The notes under the pieces were generated by a model that was not told where the DNA came from, made no database searches, and saw nothing but the letters and a program-made list of their open reading frames with translations. Source: Aldehydirespirator sp963662645 (GTDB lineage Bacteria; Actinomycetota; Acidimicrobiia; Acidimicrobiales; Aldehydirespiratoraceae). Taken from it: 64,000 bases of DNA. The stretch covers positions 1,736,001-1,800,000 of the forward strand of contig OY759762.1 in NCBI GenBank assembly GCA_963662645.2, read 5' to 3'. Positions 33,127 through 41,271 of this stretch are shown in pieces. Within the stretch, counting starts at the first letter, position 1. The number at the start of each line of letters is the position of its first letter. The position numbers and the translations under genes were made by a program.

Positions 33127-33559
33127 CGGTGCGGCTCAGAGCCCGGATCCTGGACGACGCGCGCGGCGACTCGCTCGCCACAACTGGCGTGCCTGTCACA
33201 GGCCCTCAGTACGCTCCTCCGGTGATGGACGACCAGCTGCCATACGTCGGCCGCACCGGCCTGTCGGCCGTGTGGCTTACGAGGGCCGGGACGGTCGGCC
33301 ACTGGCCTGCTACACCCGCAGACAATGCCGACAAGGACCGCGAGATCAATCAGCCGCTCAAGACGCTCTGCAAGAAGGCTGAGCCTGTCGAAACACGAAG
33401 CGCTAACCTCGATACGTCCAGCGCTGTTCGAGCAGCCGGAGCGAACGAGAATGGTGGTCGACGTCGTTACCGTTACAGGGGTGGATACGACGGCAATCAA
33501 GACAATCGCGGACGTCAAGTAACTCATCCCCGCGACTCAACCAAGATCGGAGACGAACT
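33127..33559. other. Region with no supported gene
   Basis: Overlapping open frames occur on both strands (for example 33129-33563 plus and 33021-33527 minus) but none shows domain features or a good translation start. Probably recombined sequence between the IS remnant and the OLD nuclease gene. Confidence 0.45.
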
Positions 33560-35947
33560 ATGAGACTGCGAACGATCTATGTGAGGTTCTATCGAGCCTT
33601 CAACTTCGATTTCCTTCGCAAGACACATCCGAACGTGACCCCTCATCCATGGGACGTTATGGATGATGGGAACTTCTATCCATACGTCAGCGTTGATCTG
33701 GATCTAGAACTGACCTCTATGGTCGGTGCCAATGAATCAGGTAAGAGCCAGCTGTTGGACGCGATAGAGTATGGCTTGGGGATACGACAGCCTGATATCA
33801 GAGACTTTTGCCGGTATTCCACTTACTTCACTGTAGCCGAAGCACCCAAGCAACCACACTTCGGTCTTCACTTCGTAGATCTTCTCGACGAGGAGTCCAA
33901 CGATCTCAAGAGCATCATTGACTCAGACAAGACCGCAAAGATCTCCAGCTTCCGCATGTTTCGTACGAGCCTGGACCGTCTCTCGATATATGTTGATGAG
34001 GAAGATGAACCATATGAAATCGATGATTCTGACGCAATGCGTGAACTATTGCCGAAGGTCTCACGGATCGATCCGAAACGCGCCTTGCCTGATAGCGTGC
34101 CACTGTCCTACTTGGTTCAGGGCGGAAATAAATCAAGTGATGCTGTCGGAACCTCCCGTCTTGATTGGCGCCGACAGCTATCTCCGATATTGGACAATAT
34201 CCCGTCGCTTGCACCTCTATATGAGCAAGACGACAAGCAACCATTCTTGGATGCGGTTCAGCCGTACATTCTAGGCACCCGTCCCCCCGCTACCCTCAGC
34301 GACAGAGAGCGCCAGCAGCGTATCGATGAACGGAACCTGGCTCTTGATCTCTTGGTCTCTGTAGGACGTATTCATTCGGACTTCTTTGAGAAGTTGCAGG
34401 AAGCGCTCGATAGATCCGACCAAGGACTCGCCAAGGGCATCGTTCGGGAAATGAATAGGCAGCTAGCAGCACAGCTTAACCTCGCCAAGTGGTGGACACA
34501 AGACACCGCGTTTAGTTTGGCGTTGGAAGCAGGCGAGTTCGATCTCACCTTTACTATTCAGGACCGCACAGGTAGTAACTTCTCATTTTCGGAACGAAGT
34601 GATGGACTCAGATACTTTCTGAGCTATCTAATCCAGTTCTTGACACATCTGAGAAACCGTCGCGACTTTGAAATCTTGCTCATGGATGAGCCCGACGCCT
34701 ACTTGTCGAATCAAGGCCAACAGGATCTCTTGCGCCTCCTACAAGAATTCACAGTACCGACGGATACTACGACCGGAGGTCAAGTCATATTTGTGACCCA
34801 TTCACCGTTCTTGATAGACAAGAATAGAGCAGATCGAATTCGGGTCTTGGACAAGGGTATTGGTAAGGAGGGTGTCAGGGTCGTGCGCGATGTAGCACGA
34901 AATCATTTTGAGCCTCTTCGGACTGCATTGGGTGGTTTCGTTGGTGAAACGGTGTTCATCAGCAACTGCAACTTGATCATCGAAGGAATCGCGGATCAGG
35001 TGTACCTCGCTGGAATGTCCACAGTCCTAAGCCAGCGTGATGCGCCAGCAAACTCCTACTTGAATCTCAATTCTATGACGCTCGTGCCTGCTGGAGGTGC
35101 GAGTCAGGTGCCATATATGACCTACTTGGCTCGTGGGCGAGATGCAGATAAGCCTGCGGTCGTAGTATTTGTAGATGGTGACGAGGAAGGCAACCGCGCC
35201 GTCAAAGAACTTCAGCGGGGAGGCCCGCGAGACAAGCGCCTGCTTCACGAGAAGTATATTGTGCAGCTAAAGCCAGGACTTGAGGGCTTGACGAGCGACC
35301 ATCCGGGTGGCCCATTGAGCATCGAAGATTTGATTCCAGTGTCGATAGCTGTAGAGGCTGCTCGGGCATATGCGACAGAGATGGGATTTGAACCACCTGA
35401 TGCAGATCAGATGAGTTTGAAGTTGAACGAGGCGCTCGCTGCATCCGATAGCATCTTGGATGCTGTTCAAGTCTCGTTAGATGAAATGGGAGGGGATATC
35501 TCCCTCGCAAAGCTTGCCTTCGCGCGTCATGCGGTGCAAGTCTGCGCGTCGGATGATACTGAGAACGGTAGGTTGATGCGCAACCGGTTCGCAGCACTCT
35601 TCGCCTCTTTGACTCCTATTCTTGACGAAGCTTGGCGTGAACGTCAAGGAGATTCAATCGCCCAGCGCTTCGATAGGGATGTTGAACGATTCCTTAGAGA
35701 CTATGATCACAGACAGCCGACGCGCGCAGACCTATCGGCACTCTTGGATCGATTGGTCGATACAATTGATGATTCGATTGAAGGTGAGGAGATGCTTGCA
35801 TCCATCCGACGACTGCGGTTGGAGCTTGAACTTGATCGTGATCAACACCTTCCAATTGATGATATGAATGACCTCAAGTCCCGGCTGACATCAATGAAGT
35901 ATGCGGAGATGCGCGCTTCGCAATCGGTGTCCACACAGAGACTCTAG
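33560..35947 (+). CDS. OLD-family ATPase/TOPRIM nuclease
   Basis: 795 residues: ABC-type ATPase with Walker A GANESGKS (56-63), a long coiled insertion, signature SERSDG (344-349), Walker B ILLMDEPD (372-379) and H-loop THSPF (H414), then a TOPRIM domain with LIIEGIADQVYL (E475) and VVFVDGDEEG (539-541). Overcoming-lysogenization-defect nucleases cleave DNA under ATP control; GajA of Gabija has the same layout but needs the UvrD-like GajB, absent here, so a stand-alone OLD is likelier. GGAGA precedes the ATG. Markedly lower GC than the chromosome, a sign of transfer. Confidence 0.85.
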   Translation: MRLRTIYVRFYRAFNFDFLRKTHPNVTPHPWDVMDDGNFYPYVSVDLDLELTSMVGANESGKSQLLDAIEYGLGIRQPDIRDFCRYSTYFTVAEAPKQPHFGLHFVDLLDEESNDLKSIIDSDKTAKISSFRMFRTSLDRLSIYVDEEDEPYEIDDSDAMRELLPKVSRIDPKRALPDSVPLSYLVQGGNKSSDAVGTSRLDWRRQLSPILDNIPSLAPLYEQDDKQPFLDAVQPYILGTRPPATLSDRERQQRIDERNLALDLLVSVGRIHSDFFEKLQEALDRSDQGLAKGIVREMNRQLAAQLNLAKWWTQDTAFSLALEAGEFDLTFTIQDRTGSNFSFSERSDGLRYFLSYLIQFLTHLRNRRDFEILLMDEPDAYLSNQGQQDLLRLLQEFTVPTDTTTGGQVIFVTHSPFLIDKNRADRIRVLDKGIGKEGVRVVRDVARNHFEPLRTALGGFVGETVFISNCNLIIEGIADQVYLAGMSTVLSQRDAPANSYLNLNSMTLVPAGGASQVPYMTYLARGRDADKPAVVVFVDGDEEGNRAVKELQRGGPRDKRLLHEKYIVQLKPGLEGLTSDHPGGPLSIEDLIPVSIAVEAARAYATEMGFEPPDADQMSLKLNEALAASDSILDAVQVSLDEMGGDISLAKLAFARHAVQVCASDDTENGRLMRNRFAALFASLTPILDEAWRERQGDSIAQRFDRDVERFLRDYDHRQPTRADLSALLDRLVDTIDDSIEGEEMLASIRRLRLELELDRDQHLPIDDMNDLKSRLTSMKYAEMRASQSVSTQRL

Positions 35948-35987
35948 TGTCCTGTCTCTGCATCCAAGCCGGTGGCACGTTCATTCG

Positions 35988-36377
35988 ATGGCAAGACCGT
36001 CTCGCTCAAACGGTCCCACGGGCGGATCCGTCTGGACTAGCGTCCGCTGCGGTAGCCATTACTTCATACGGAACAACACCGTCATTTGGGGAAGGCCGAT
36101 CGATCCGGACCGCCATGACGAATACGCGTACATCGAGCGGGAACGGCTGCTCGCATCACAACCAAGCGATGCGCCGTCTCACTCATGGTTCAGTCGCATA
36201 TTCCGCTTTCCTTCGCTCCGGAAACGGCGAGATTCCCACGGCCCACCGGGAGGCAGCCGATCCAGTCAGCAGCCTGCGGACGAGCAAAGCGCACCGAGGT
36301 ATCCGCCGACAGCCGCACTGACCATAGCTGCACCACGCGCCTCTATTCCGGCCCGATCCACGTCTGGGAGCATCTGA
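35988..36377 (+). CDS. Hypothetical protein
   Basis: 129 residues in this frame; SVRCGSHYFIRNNTVIWGRPIDPDRHDEYAYIERERLL reads like real coding sequence, and a Pro/Ser-rich tail follows. No family recognised and no clear ribosome-binding site; ATG 35988 is the first sensible start after the OLD gene. It could be truncated at either end. Confidence 0.35.
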   Translation: MARPSRSNGPTGGSVWTSVRCGSHYFIRNNTVIWGRPIDPDRHDEYAYIERERLLASQPSDAPSHSWFSRIFRFPSLRKRRDSHGPPGGSRSSQQPADEQSAPRYPPTAALTIAAPRASIPARSTSGSI

Positions 36378-36665
36378 CCGGGCGCCGTTAAACCCGCAGG
36401 TCAAGGCAGGTTTCAGCGCCTTCAGTGCGGCGCGCAGCCCCGTTCAGAATAAGGCAACCACAGAATAAGGCAACCAGCAACAAGTTCTTAGGCAACGTTC
36501 GCGGAGGGGGCGGCAACAGACGAGGTCAAGACAACTGACGAAGGCACCACTGTTGGACACTTCGTGAGTTAGAGCCGAATAAGCCTCACCGGGTATTGCG
36601 CAGGCTCGTCTTCCGCGACGACTTGGGCCCAGTTGTAGCTCTCGAAGGCTCGTCCCGGGGCGCGT

Positions 36666-37082
36666 CTATGCGTGGACGGTGAAGGCTTGGCGGCGGTCGC
36701 GGCCGAACCGGTAGATCGAGTAGTCCTGATCGAACGAGATCGCCTCGTGCACACCGAGGCGCTGCATGATCGACCAGCTCGTGCGATCGACGATCGAGAA
36801 CTCCTGGTCCGCGAACGCACCGTGGATCTGCGCGGCGATCTCCAGATCGGCGATCGTGGCGGCTTCGACGCGGGCCCTGCCGACGCGGATCGCGGCGATC
36901 AGTGTCTCGGCGACATCGACACCGAGGCGGTTCGCGGCCAAGAACCACGTCTCGACGAGCACATGGTCGCTCGTCAGCAGATCCCCGGAGAACTCGCTGA
37001 GTCGCTCGACGGCTCGGCCGTGATGGACGTCGCCGAGGTCGGCTGCCGCGTACCACGCGCACGTGTCGACGAAGACGCTCAT
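36666..37082 (-). CDS. vapC: PIN-domain toxin (VapC family)
   Basis: 138 residues with the acidic PIN residues: D6 in FVDTCAWY, E44 in LVETWFL, D99 in FSIVDRTSW, and D118/D120 in ISFDQDYS. An Mg-dependent ribonuclease that typically cuts tRNA or rRNA. The ATG overlaps the antitoxin stop by 4 bp (37079-37082), the usual vapBC order. Confidence 0.9.
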   Translation of the reverse strand: MSVFVDTCAWYAAADLGDVHHGRAVERLSEFSGDLLTSDHVLVETWFLAANRLGVDVAETLIAAIRVGRARVEAATIADLEIAAQIHGAFADQEFSIVDRTSWSIMQRLGVHEAISFDQDYSIYRFGRDRRQAFTVHA

Positions 37083-37321
37083 CGCCGTGGGGCTCGAGCG
37101 GCTATCGCCTCAGCCGTGGCCCCCTTGCGATCGACGGCGATGTCACTGCCGCCGGAGTCCCCGATGCCGAAGATGGCAGAGATGTCGGAACCAGGGCCCG
37201 CCTGCGCGAGGTCGCGCTCGACGAGGCGGCGGATGTACTCGGCCATGCTGATGCCCAGATCAGCGGCCTTGCGCTTGACCAGCGCGTGCTGCTCGGACTC
37301 AAGATCTATCTGTGTACGCAT
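37079..37321 (-). CDS. vapB: Ribbon-helix-helix-type antitoxin (VapB-like)
   Basis: 80 residues. N-terminal RTQIDLESEQHALVKRKAADLGISMAEYIRRLVERDL is a typical RHH/CopG DNA-binding pattern, and the C-terminus ending AEAIAARAPRR would wrap the toxin. The palindrome covering its start codon (37320-37334) is the likely autoregulatory operator. Confidence 0.85.
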   Translation of the reverse strand: MRTQIDLESEQHALVKRKAADLGISMAEYIRRLVERDLAQAGPGSDISAIFGIGDSGGSDIAVDRKGATAEAIAARAPRR

Positions 37322-37342
37322 GATGCTACATCATAACATCAT
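37320..37342. promoter_or_regulatory. vapBC operator
   Basis: ATGATG-CTA-CATCAT (37320-37334) is a perfect 6-bp inverted repeat overlapping the vapB start codon, followed by a further CATCAT half-site at 37337-37342. This is the kind of site bound by VapBC complexes. Confidence 0.6.
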
Positions 37343-37441
37343 CCATGCCTTGAGCGACCGCGCCCACTCGGCCGATACCAGCGGCCTGAAGGGCTGCGGA
37401 CGGTTGGCGTCGGCGCAGGTTCGACAGTTACGGTTCGGCGT

Positions 37442-37735
37442 GTGGGAGCGGACTCGGGGAACGAGTCGTGGGCCTCGTCGCCGGCGACCCGCAAGTCGAT
37501 GCAGGGCAACCGCAGCCGCGACACCAAGCCCGAGATGGAGGTGCGCTCCGCTGTGCATCGACGAGGCATCAGGTTCCGGGTGTCGGCGCGGCCCCAGCCG
37601 GAACTCGCCCGCACCGCCGACCTAGTCCTGCGCAAGACCCGCATCGCCGTGTTCGTCGACGGCTGCTACTGGCACGGATGCCCCGACCACCACACCCCCA
37701 AGCACTGCATCCAGCCAGCCACGAACTCTTATAGA
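37442..37735 (+). pseudogene. vsr: Truncated very-short-patch-repair endonuclease (vsr)
   Basis: Opening ESWASSPATRKSMQGNRSRDTKPEMEVR and FVDGCYWHGCPDHHTPKHCIQPATNSY match Vsr, the T:G-mismatch nickase that accompanies cytosine-C5 methyltransferases. The sequence leaves the family right after NSY, so the C-terminal third (with the conserved RD and WEHE parts) is lost. The frame then runs on into the methyltransferase. The nearby methyltransferase is not a C5-cytosine type, so the original partner has probably been replaced. Confidence 0.75.
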
Positions 37736-37899
37736 CCGCTCTTATCACACCATCTATGTACTGTTGTTTCATTCAGTGAGACGACATCACAACTACATGG
37801 AGGGATCATGCCACCACTCGAGGACAACAAGCAAACCCTGACGAGCCTCGGCGCTGTCGCTCGCCGAGAGCGGTCCGCTACTGTGCCGCACTCCGACCC

Positions 37900-37905
37900 T
37901 ATTGT
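37900..37905 (+). promoter_or_regulatory. -10 box of the methyltransferase gene
   Basis: TATTGT ends 7 bp before the ATG at 37913. This favours a leaderless methyltransferase mRNA over the long frame that begins in the vsr remnant. Confidence 0.45.
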
Positions 37906-37912
37906 GAGTCGT

Positions 37913-38866
37913 ATGAGTGATCGATCCTCAGACACGGCGGCGCCCCGGGCGTCGGAGGTCTTCTGCGGCGATGCTTTCGATCTGATCGAGAAGCTCCCCG
38001 AGTCGTCCGTGGATTTGATCGTGACGAGTCCGCCGTATTGGTGCCAGCGGGTGTATGAGGGGCAGGAGGATCACAACTGGGCGGTTCAGGATGCGTGGCG
38101 CCGCGAGGGCGAGTCGCTTGATGTTGCCCCGCCGTATGACTGGTACCGAGCGAACGGCGGAATGTTGGGCCTTGAACCGACGCCCGACTGGTACGTGGCC
38201 CACCTAACCGAGTGGTTCGACCGGGCACGCCCTGTCCTGAAGCCCGACGGGAACGTCTGGGTCAACATCGGTGACACCTACTTCGCGCGTTGGGCGAGCA
38301 TCCGCCCCGAGGGGCGGCAGGGTCTCGGCGACACGGGCCGGGTCAGACGGCGTACGCCGATGGGGGACTACCGGCAGGAGAAGCAGCTGCTGATGGTGCC
38401 GGCACGGTTCGCGATCTCGATGCAGGGCCGTCGCTGGATTCTGCGGAACGATCTCATCTGGTCGAAGCCGAACGTTCCGCCCCGTCCGGAGAAGGATCGC
38501 CTTCGGCTGACCCACGAGCACCTGTTCCACTTCGTCCACCGGCCGAGGGAGGGTCGAGCCTCTTACTTCTACGACCTCGACGAAACCGAACCCGGTGGTC
38601 GAGACGTGGTGACGGTCAACGCTCGATCGGGTGCGCACGGGCACTCGGCGACGTTCCCGCCGGAGCTGATTCGACCTCGCGTCCTATCGTCATCTCCGGT
38701 CGGCGGTGTGGTCCTTGACCCGTTCTGCGGCACCGGACGCGCCCTCACGATCGCAGCCGAGCATGGCCGCACCGCGATCGGCTTTGAGATGGCTGAATCG
38801 TTCACAGAAGTCGCGGCGCAGGACCTAGCGACCGCGGTCAGCGCTCGACTTGATGCCTCCTCGTAG
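37913..38866 (+). CDS. DNA methyltransferase, beta class (probable N4-cytosine)
   Basis: 317 residues. Motif IV TSPPYW (38-43) comes first and motif I LDPFCGTGRALTIAAEHGRTAIGFEM last, the beta-class order; TSPPYW (rather than DPPY) is typical of N4-cytosine enzymes such as PvuII methylase. It should protect the recognition site of the adjacent nuclease, which overlaps it by 14 bp. Start chosen by the leaderless -10 and by the first conserved strand (EVFCGDAFDLI). Confidence 0.85.
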   Translation: MSDRSSDTAAPRASEVFCGDAFDLIEKLPESSVDLIVTSPPYWCQRVYEGQEDHNWAVQDAWRREGESLDVAPPYDWYRANGGMLGLEPTPDWYVAHLTEWFDRARPVLKPDGNVWVNIGDTYFARWASIRPEGRQGLGDTGRVRRRTPMGDYRQEKQLLMVPARFAISMQGRRWILRNDLIWSKPNVPPRPEKDRLRLTHEHLFHFVHRPREGRASYFYDLDETEPGGRDVVTVNARSGAHGHSATFPPELIRPRVLSSSPVGGVVLDPFCGTGRALTIAAEHGRTAIGFEMAESFTEVAAQDLATAVSARLDASS

Positions 38867-40019
38867 CTCGCGTCAGCCGAACCACTACGTGGGAGAGTGG
38901 TTCGGACAGCGCATCTACCCCGAAGTGCAACTCGGCGACGCGTCGCTGGATGCGATGCGGGATCATCTATGCCCGTTCCTGACCGACGCAGTTGGTGAAC
39001 CCCAGGAGTGCATCAAGGCGACGCGTTCCCAGGGCGTGTGCACGATCACTAGCAAAGACGCGCGGCGATATGGCGTGAAAGAGGGCTCGATCGACTGGCT
39101 GGTTTGCCCGTATCGCACACTTGACCGCGGGTTGCTCAACGAGGTCGCGCGTCACCTGTTCGATGTCGCCGCTGATGCGCTGATCTTCGCCGCGGTGACT
39201 CTCGACAGACCGGCGACGCGGGAGCGTATTCGAGTTGCGCTCGACGCCGGCGCTCCGGTGTTCGTCTACTTCCGTGCTCGCCTCGGCGGGGAAATCTCGT
39301 TGAGCCCGACCGACCGGTCGCCGGAGTTCTCGTTCGACATCACGATGGTCGAGCTGCTGCCGGGCTCGGGCGCTCCCGAGATCGGTCGGTACGCCATCGT
39401 GGAAGTGCAGACGATGGAGTTCCACGGATCGTACGGTGAGGCAACGAGAGCGCTTCGAAGCGCTCTCGACCTACACCCATCGAACTTCGCCAATCAGGTC
39501 GGCGAAAACCCCGAGTGGGCGGGGAGGAGAATCCAGGGGCCAAGCATCGCCGACACGTTCAAGCGAACCTTCTACCAGATGATCTTCAAATTCCAGCTAG
39601 GTCTCCACAAGGACTGTGCAGGAACCGTGTTGGCGCTTCCCCGTGCGGTCTGGAACTCCTGGCAGCCACATCTCGGTGGACCGGGGTTGCAGGACGATCC
39701 TCACGATCAGAAACTCAAATCATTGCCTCGACCGGATGGCGTCGGCCTGACCGACGAAGCGACGGCCTGGATTCTCGTGTTCGACACCGATCAGACCACA
39801 GGTGTCTCGCCCAACCCGCTGGACATCGACATGATGATCGAGACAGACACCCCCACACTGCTGCACTACGCCTTCGACGTCGCGCCAGCGGCCGCCTTCG
39901 GAGGCGGCGCGACCGAGCGCTTGTACGCGGACATATGCAACAAGATGCTCGGCCTGTGGCCCGAGCTGCAACGAACTGTGGCAGCAAACGACGACGCGCC
40001 CGCGCAAGACGACTCGTAG
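38853..40019 (+). CDS. NotI-like type II restriction endonuclease
   Basis: 388 residues. A Cys pattern at C40 (CPFL), C53, C63 (GVC) and C85 (CPYR) fits the iron-binding fold of NotI, and the likely PD-(D/E)xK site is D162 with E184-x-Q186 in AIVEVQTMEFHGSY, the EVQT variant of the NotI family. NotI cuts GCGGCCGC; the specificity here is inferred only as GC-rich. Starts inside the methyltransferase 3' end, giving a compact R-M operon. Confidence 0.75.
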   Translation: MPPRSSRQPNHYVGEWFGQRIYPEVQLGDASLDAMRDHLCPFLTDAVGEPQECIKATRSQGVCTITSKDARRYGVKEGSIDWLVCPYRTLDRGLLNEVARHLFDVAADALIFAAVTLDRPATRERIRVALDAGAPVFVYFRARLGGEISLSPTDRSPEFSFDITMVELLPGSGAPEIGRYAIVEVQTMEFHGSYGEATRALRSALDLHPSNFANQVGENPEWAGRRIQGPSIADTFKRTFYQMIFKFQLGLHKDCAGTVLALPRAVWNSWQPHLGGPGLQDDPHDQKLKSLPRPDGVGLTDEATAWILVFDTDQTTGVSPNPLDIDMMIETDTPTLLHYAFDVAPAAAFGGGATERLYADICNKMLGLWPELQRTVAANDDAPAQDDS

Positions 40020-40087
40020 CTACACCGCTTGCCCTGCCGCCCTCTGCTCTTCGCGCTGCTGTGACCTCGGCAATTGGTTTCTGTTAG

Positions 40088-40103
40088 CGTATAGTTATAT
40101 ACG
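40088..40103. promoter_or_regulatory. Palindromic operator over a -10 box
   Basis: CGTATA-GTTA-TATACG is a perfect 6-bp inverted repeat that contains TATAGT (40090-40095), a likely -10 box, just before the ATG at 40108. The downstream HTH protein is a candidate ligand (autoregulation). Confidence 0.55.
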
Positions 40104-40107
40104 GTTT

Positions 40108-40746
40108 ATGAAAGTTCCGGCACCGTCGCTCGCTCCGATCCTGCGCTCGGATGCGCAGGGCCGCATCCTGGCGCGGGTGCTCGCCGATCCGGACAAGAGC
40201 CACAGCCTGTCGGAGTTGGTCGCCTGGTCGGAGACCTCCATGCCCACGGTCACACGCGAGGTCCGGCGAGCCGAGGAGGCCGGCATCGTGGTCACCGAGA
40301 AGGTGGGCCCCATCCGGTTCGTGCGCGCCGGGGTCGACCATCCCCTGTACAGCTCCGTGCGCCGGATCATCATTGCCACCTACGGCCCGCCGGTCGTGGT
40401 GGCTGGGGAGTTCGCAGACGTGGAGGGCGCCGATGCGGTGATGCTGTTCGGCTCATGGGCCGCACGGTACGCGGGCGAGCCGGGCCGGGCGCCCAACGAC
40501 GTCGACGTGCTCGTGGTCGGCAGCGCCGACCGCGATGCCGTGGACGAGGCCGCGGAGCGAGTCGAGCGGCGGATCGGGATGCCGGTGCAGGCCACCGTGC
40601 GGACCCGCTCGCAGTGGGAATCCGGCCGAGAGAGCTTCATCCGCGAGATCAAGTCGCGAACGCTGGTGCCCGTCCTCGCCGACGGCGAACAGCCATCCGC
40701 ACCCGTACTTGGTGCGCTCGAGTCTGGAGGAGGCAAGGCCCGGTGA
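40108..40746 (+). CDS. Winged-HTH/nucleotidyltransferase fusion protein
   Basis: 212 residues. N-terminal ArsR/MarR-like winged helix (about 15-75: LSELVAWSETSMPTVTREVRRAEEAGIV) and C-terminal minimal nucleotidyltransferase with MLFGSWAARYAGEPG and NDVDVLVVG (GS...DxD site). MNT proteins usually act as antitoxins by AMPylating HEPN toxins, but no HEPN gene follows; the fused HTH suggests a regulator with a nucleotidyltransferase output. Confidence 0.75.
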   Translation: MKVPAPSLAPILRSDAQGRILARVLADPDKSHSLSELVAWSETSMPTVTREVRRAEEAGIVVTEKVGPIRFVRAGVDHPLYSSVRRIIIATYGPPVVVAGEFADVEGADAVMLFGSWAARYAGEPGRAPNDVDVLVVGSADRDAVDEAAERVERRIGMPVQATVRTRSQWESGRESFIREIKSRTLVPVLADGEQPSAPVLGALESGGGKAR

Positions 40747-40801
40747 GCCGGGTTGCCATAGAGTGCCTGCGGCCACAGTCACCGGTGTGGTGGCACCTCA
40801 G

Positions 40802-41053
40802 TCACCCGACCAAAATGAGGTCGATGGTGTCCGCCAGGTTGTCGGCCAGCCTCTCCTCGGCGCGGCGGGCCGAACGGACCTGGGTTCTCAGATCGCTGAC
40901 GTAGTCGTCGTCGGGGCTGTCAGCGATCCACTCATCCAGTTCGGCCTAGACGTTCTCAGCGTGAAGGCGGGCGGCGTGCCAACACACCGCCCCCGCGACC
41001 ACCTTGTCGCGGACTCCGGCCTCCAGCATGTCGACCAAGTCCACTCTGCTCAT
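40802..41053 (-). pseudogene. Small ORF interrupted by an in-frame TAG
   Basis: From ATG 41053 (GGAGG 8 bp upstream) the frame reads MSRVDLVDMLEAGVRDKVVA...ARLHAENV, meets TAG (40946-40948), and continues AELDEWIADSPDDDYVSDLR...DTIDLILVG to TGA at 40802. Both halves are coherent, acidic and helical. The product would be 83 residues (counting the TAG codon) without the stop. A single C-to-T change in CAG would account for it. No family recognised. Confidence 0.5.
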
Positions 41054-41271
41054 TGGTCCACCCTCCTGCGCGCGGCGGCTATCTGGGCTCGCGGCGGCTG
41101 ATGCCGCGATAACGCGCCACACATCGGCGACGGCACGGCTCTGGCGCGGTCTCGGCCATGACATTCATGCTACGGCCCCGGCCCCGACAGAGTCCACGAT
41201 CTAGGATGCCGTGGGGTCGGCCCTCGCCAGTCGCCGCCACGCTAGTCTTGGTGGCCGGCTCGGTTGAGGCC

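Noticed and set aside
33129..33563. Possible gene on either strand before the OLD nuclease
   Set aside because: Overlapping frames with no domain, no good start and a composition typical of non-coding GC-rich DNA.
37442..38866. A single Vsr-methyltransferase fusion protein
   Set aside because: The linking residues after the Vsr part show no domain, and a leaderless start with -10 box precedes the methyltransferase proper; treated as pseudogene plus gene.
40743..40904. Plus ORF starting GTGA at the HTH-nucleotidyltransferase stop
   Set aside because: Most of it is antisense to a better-supported minus ORF with a good ribosome-binding site; the overlap may be chance.
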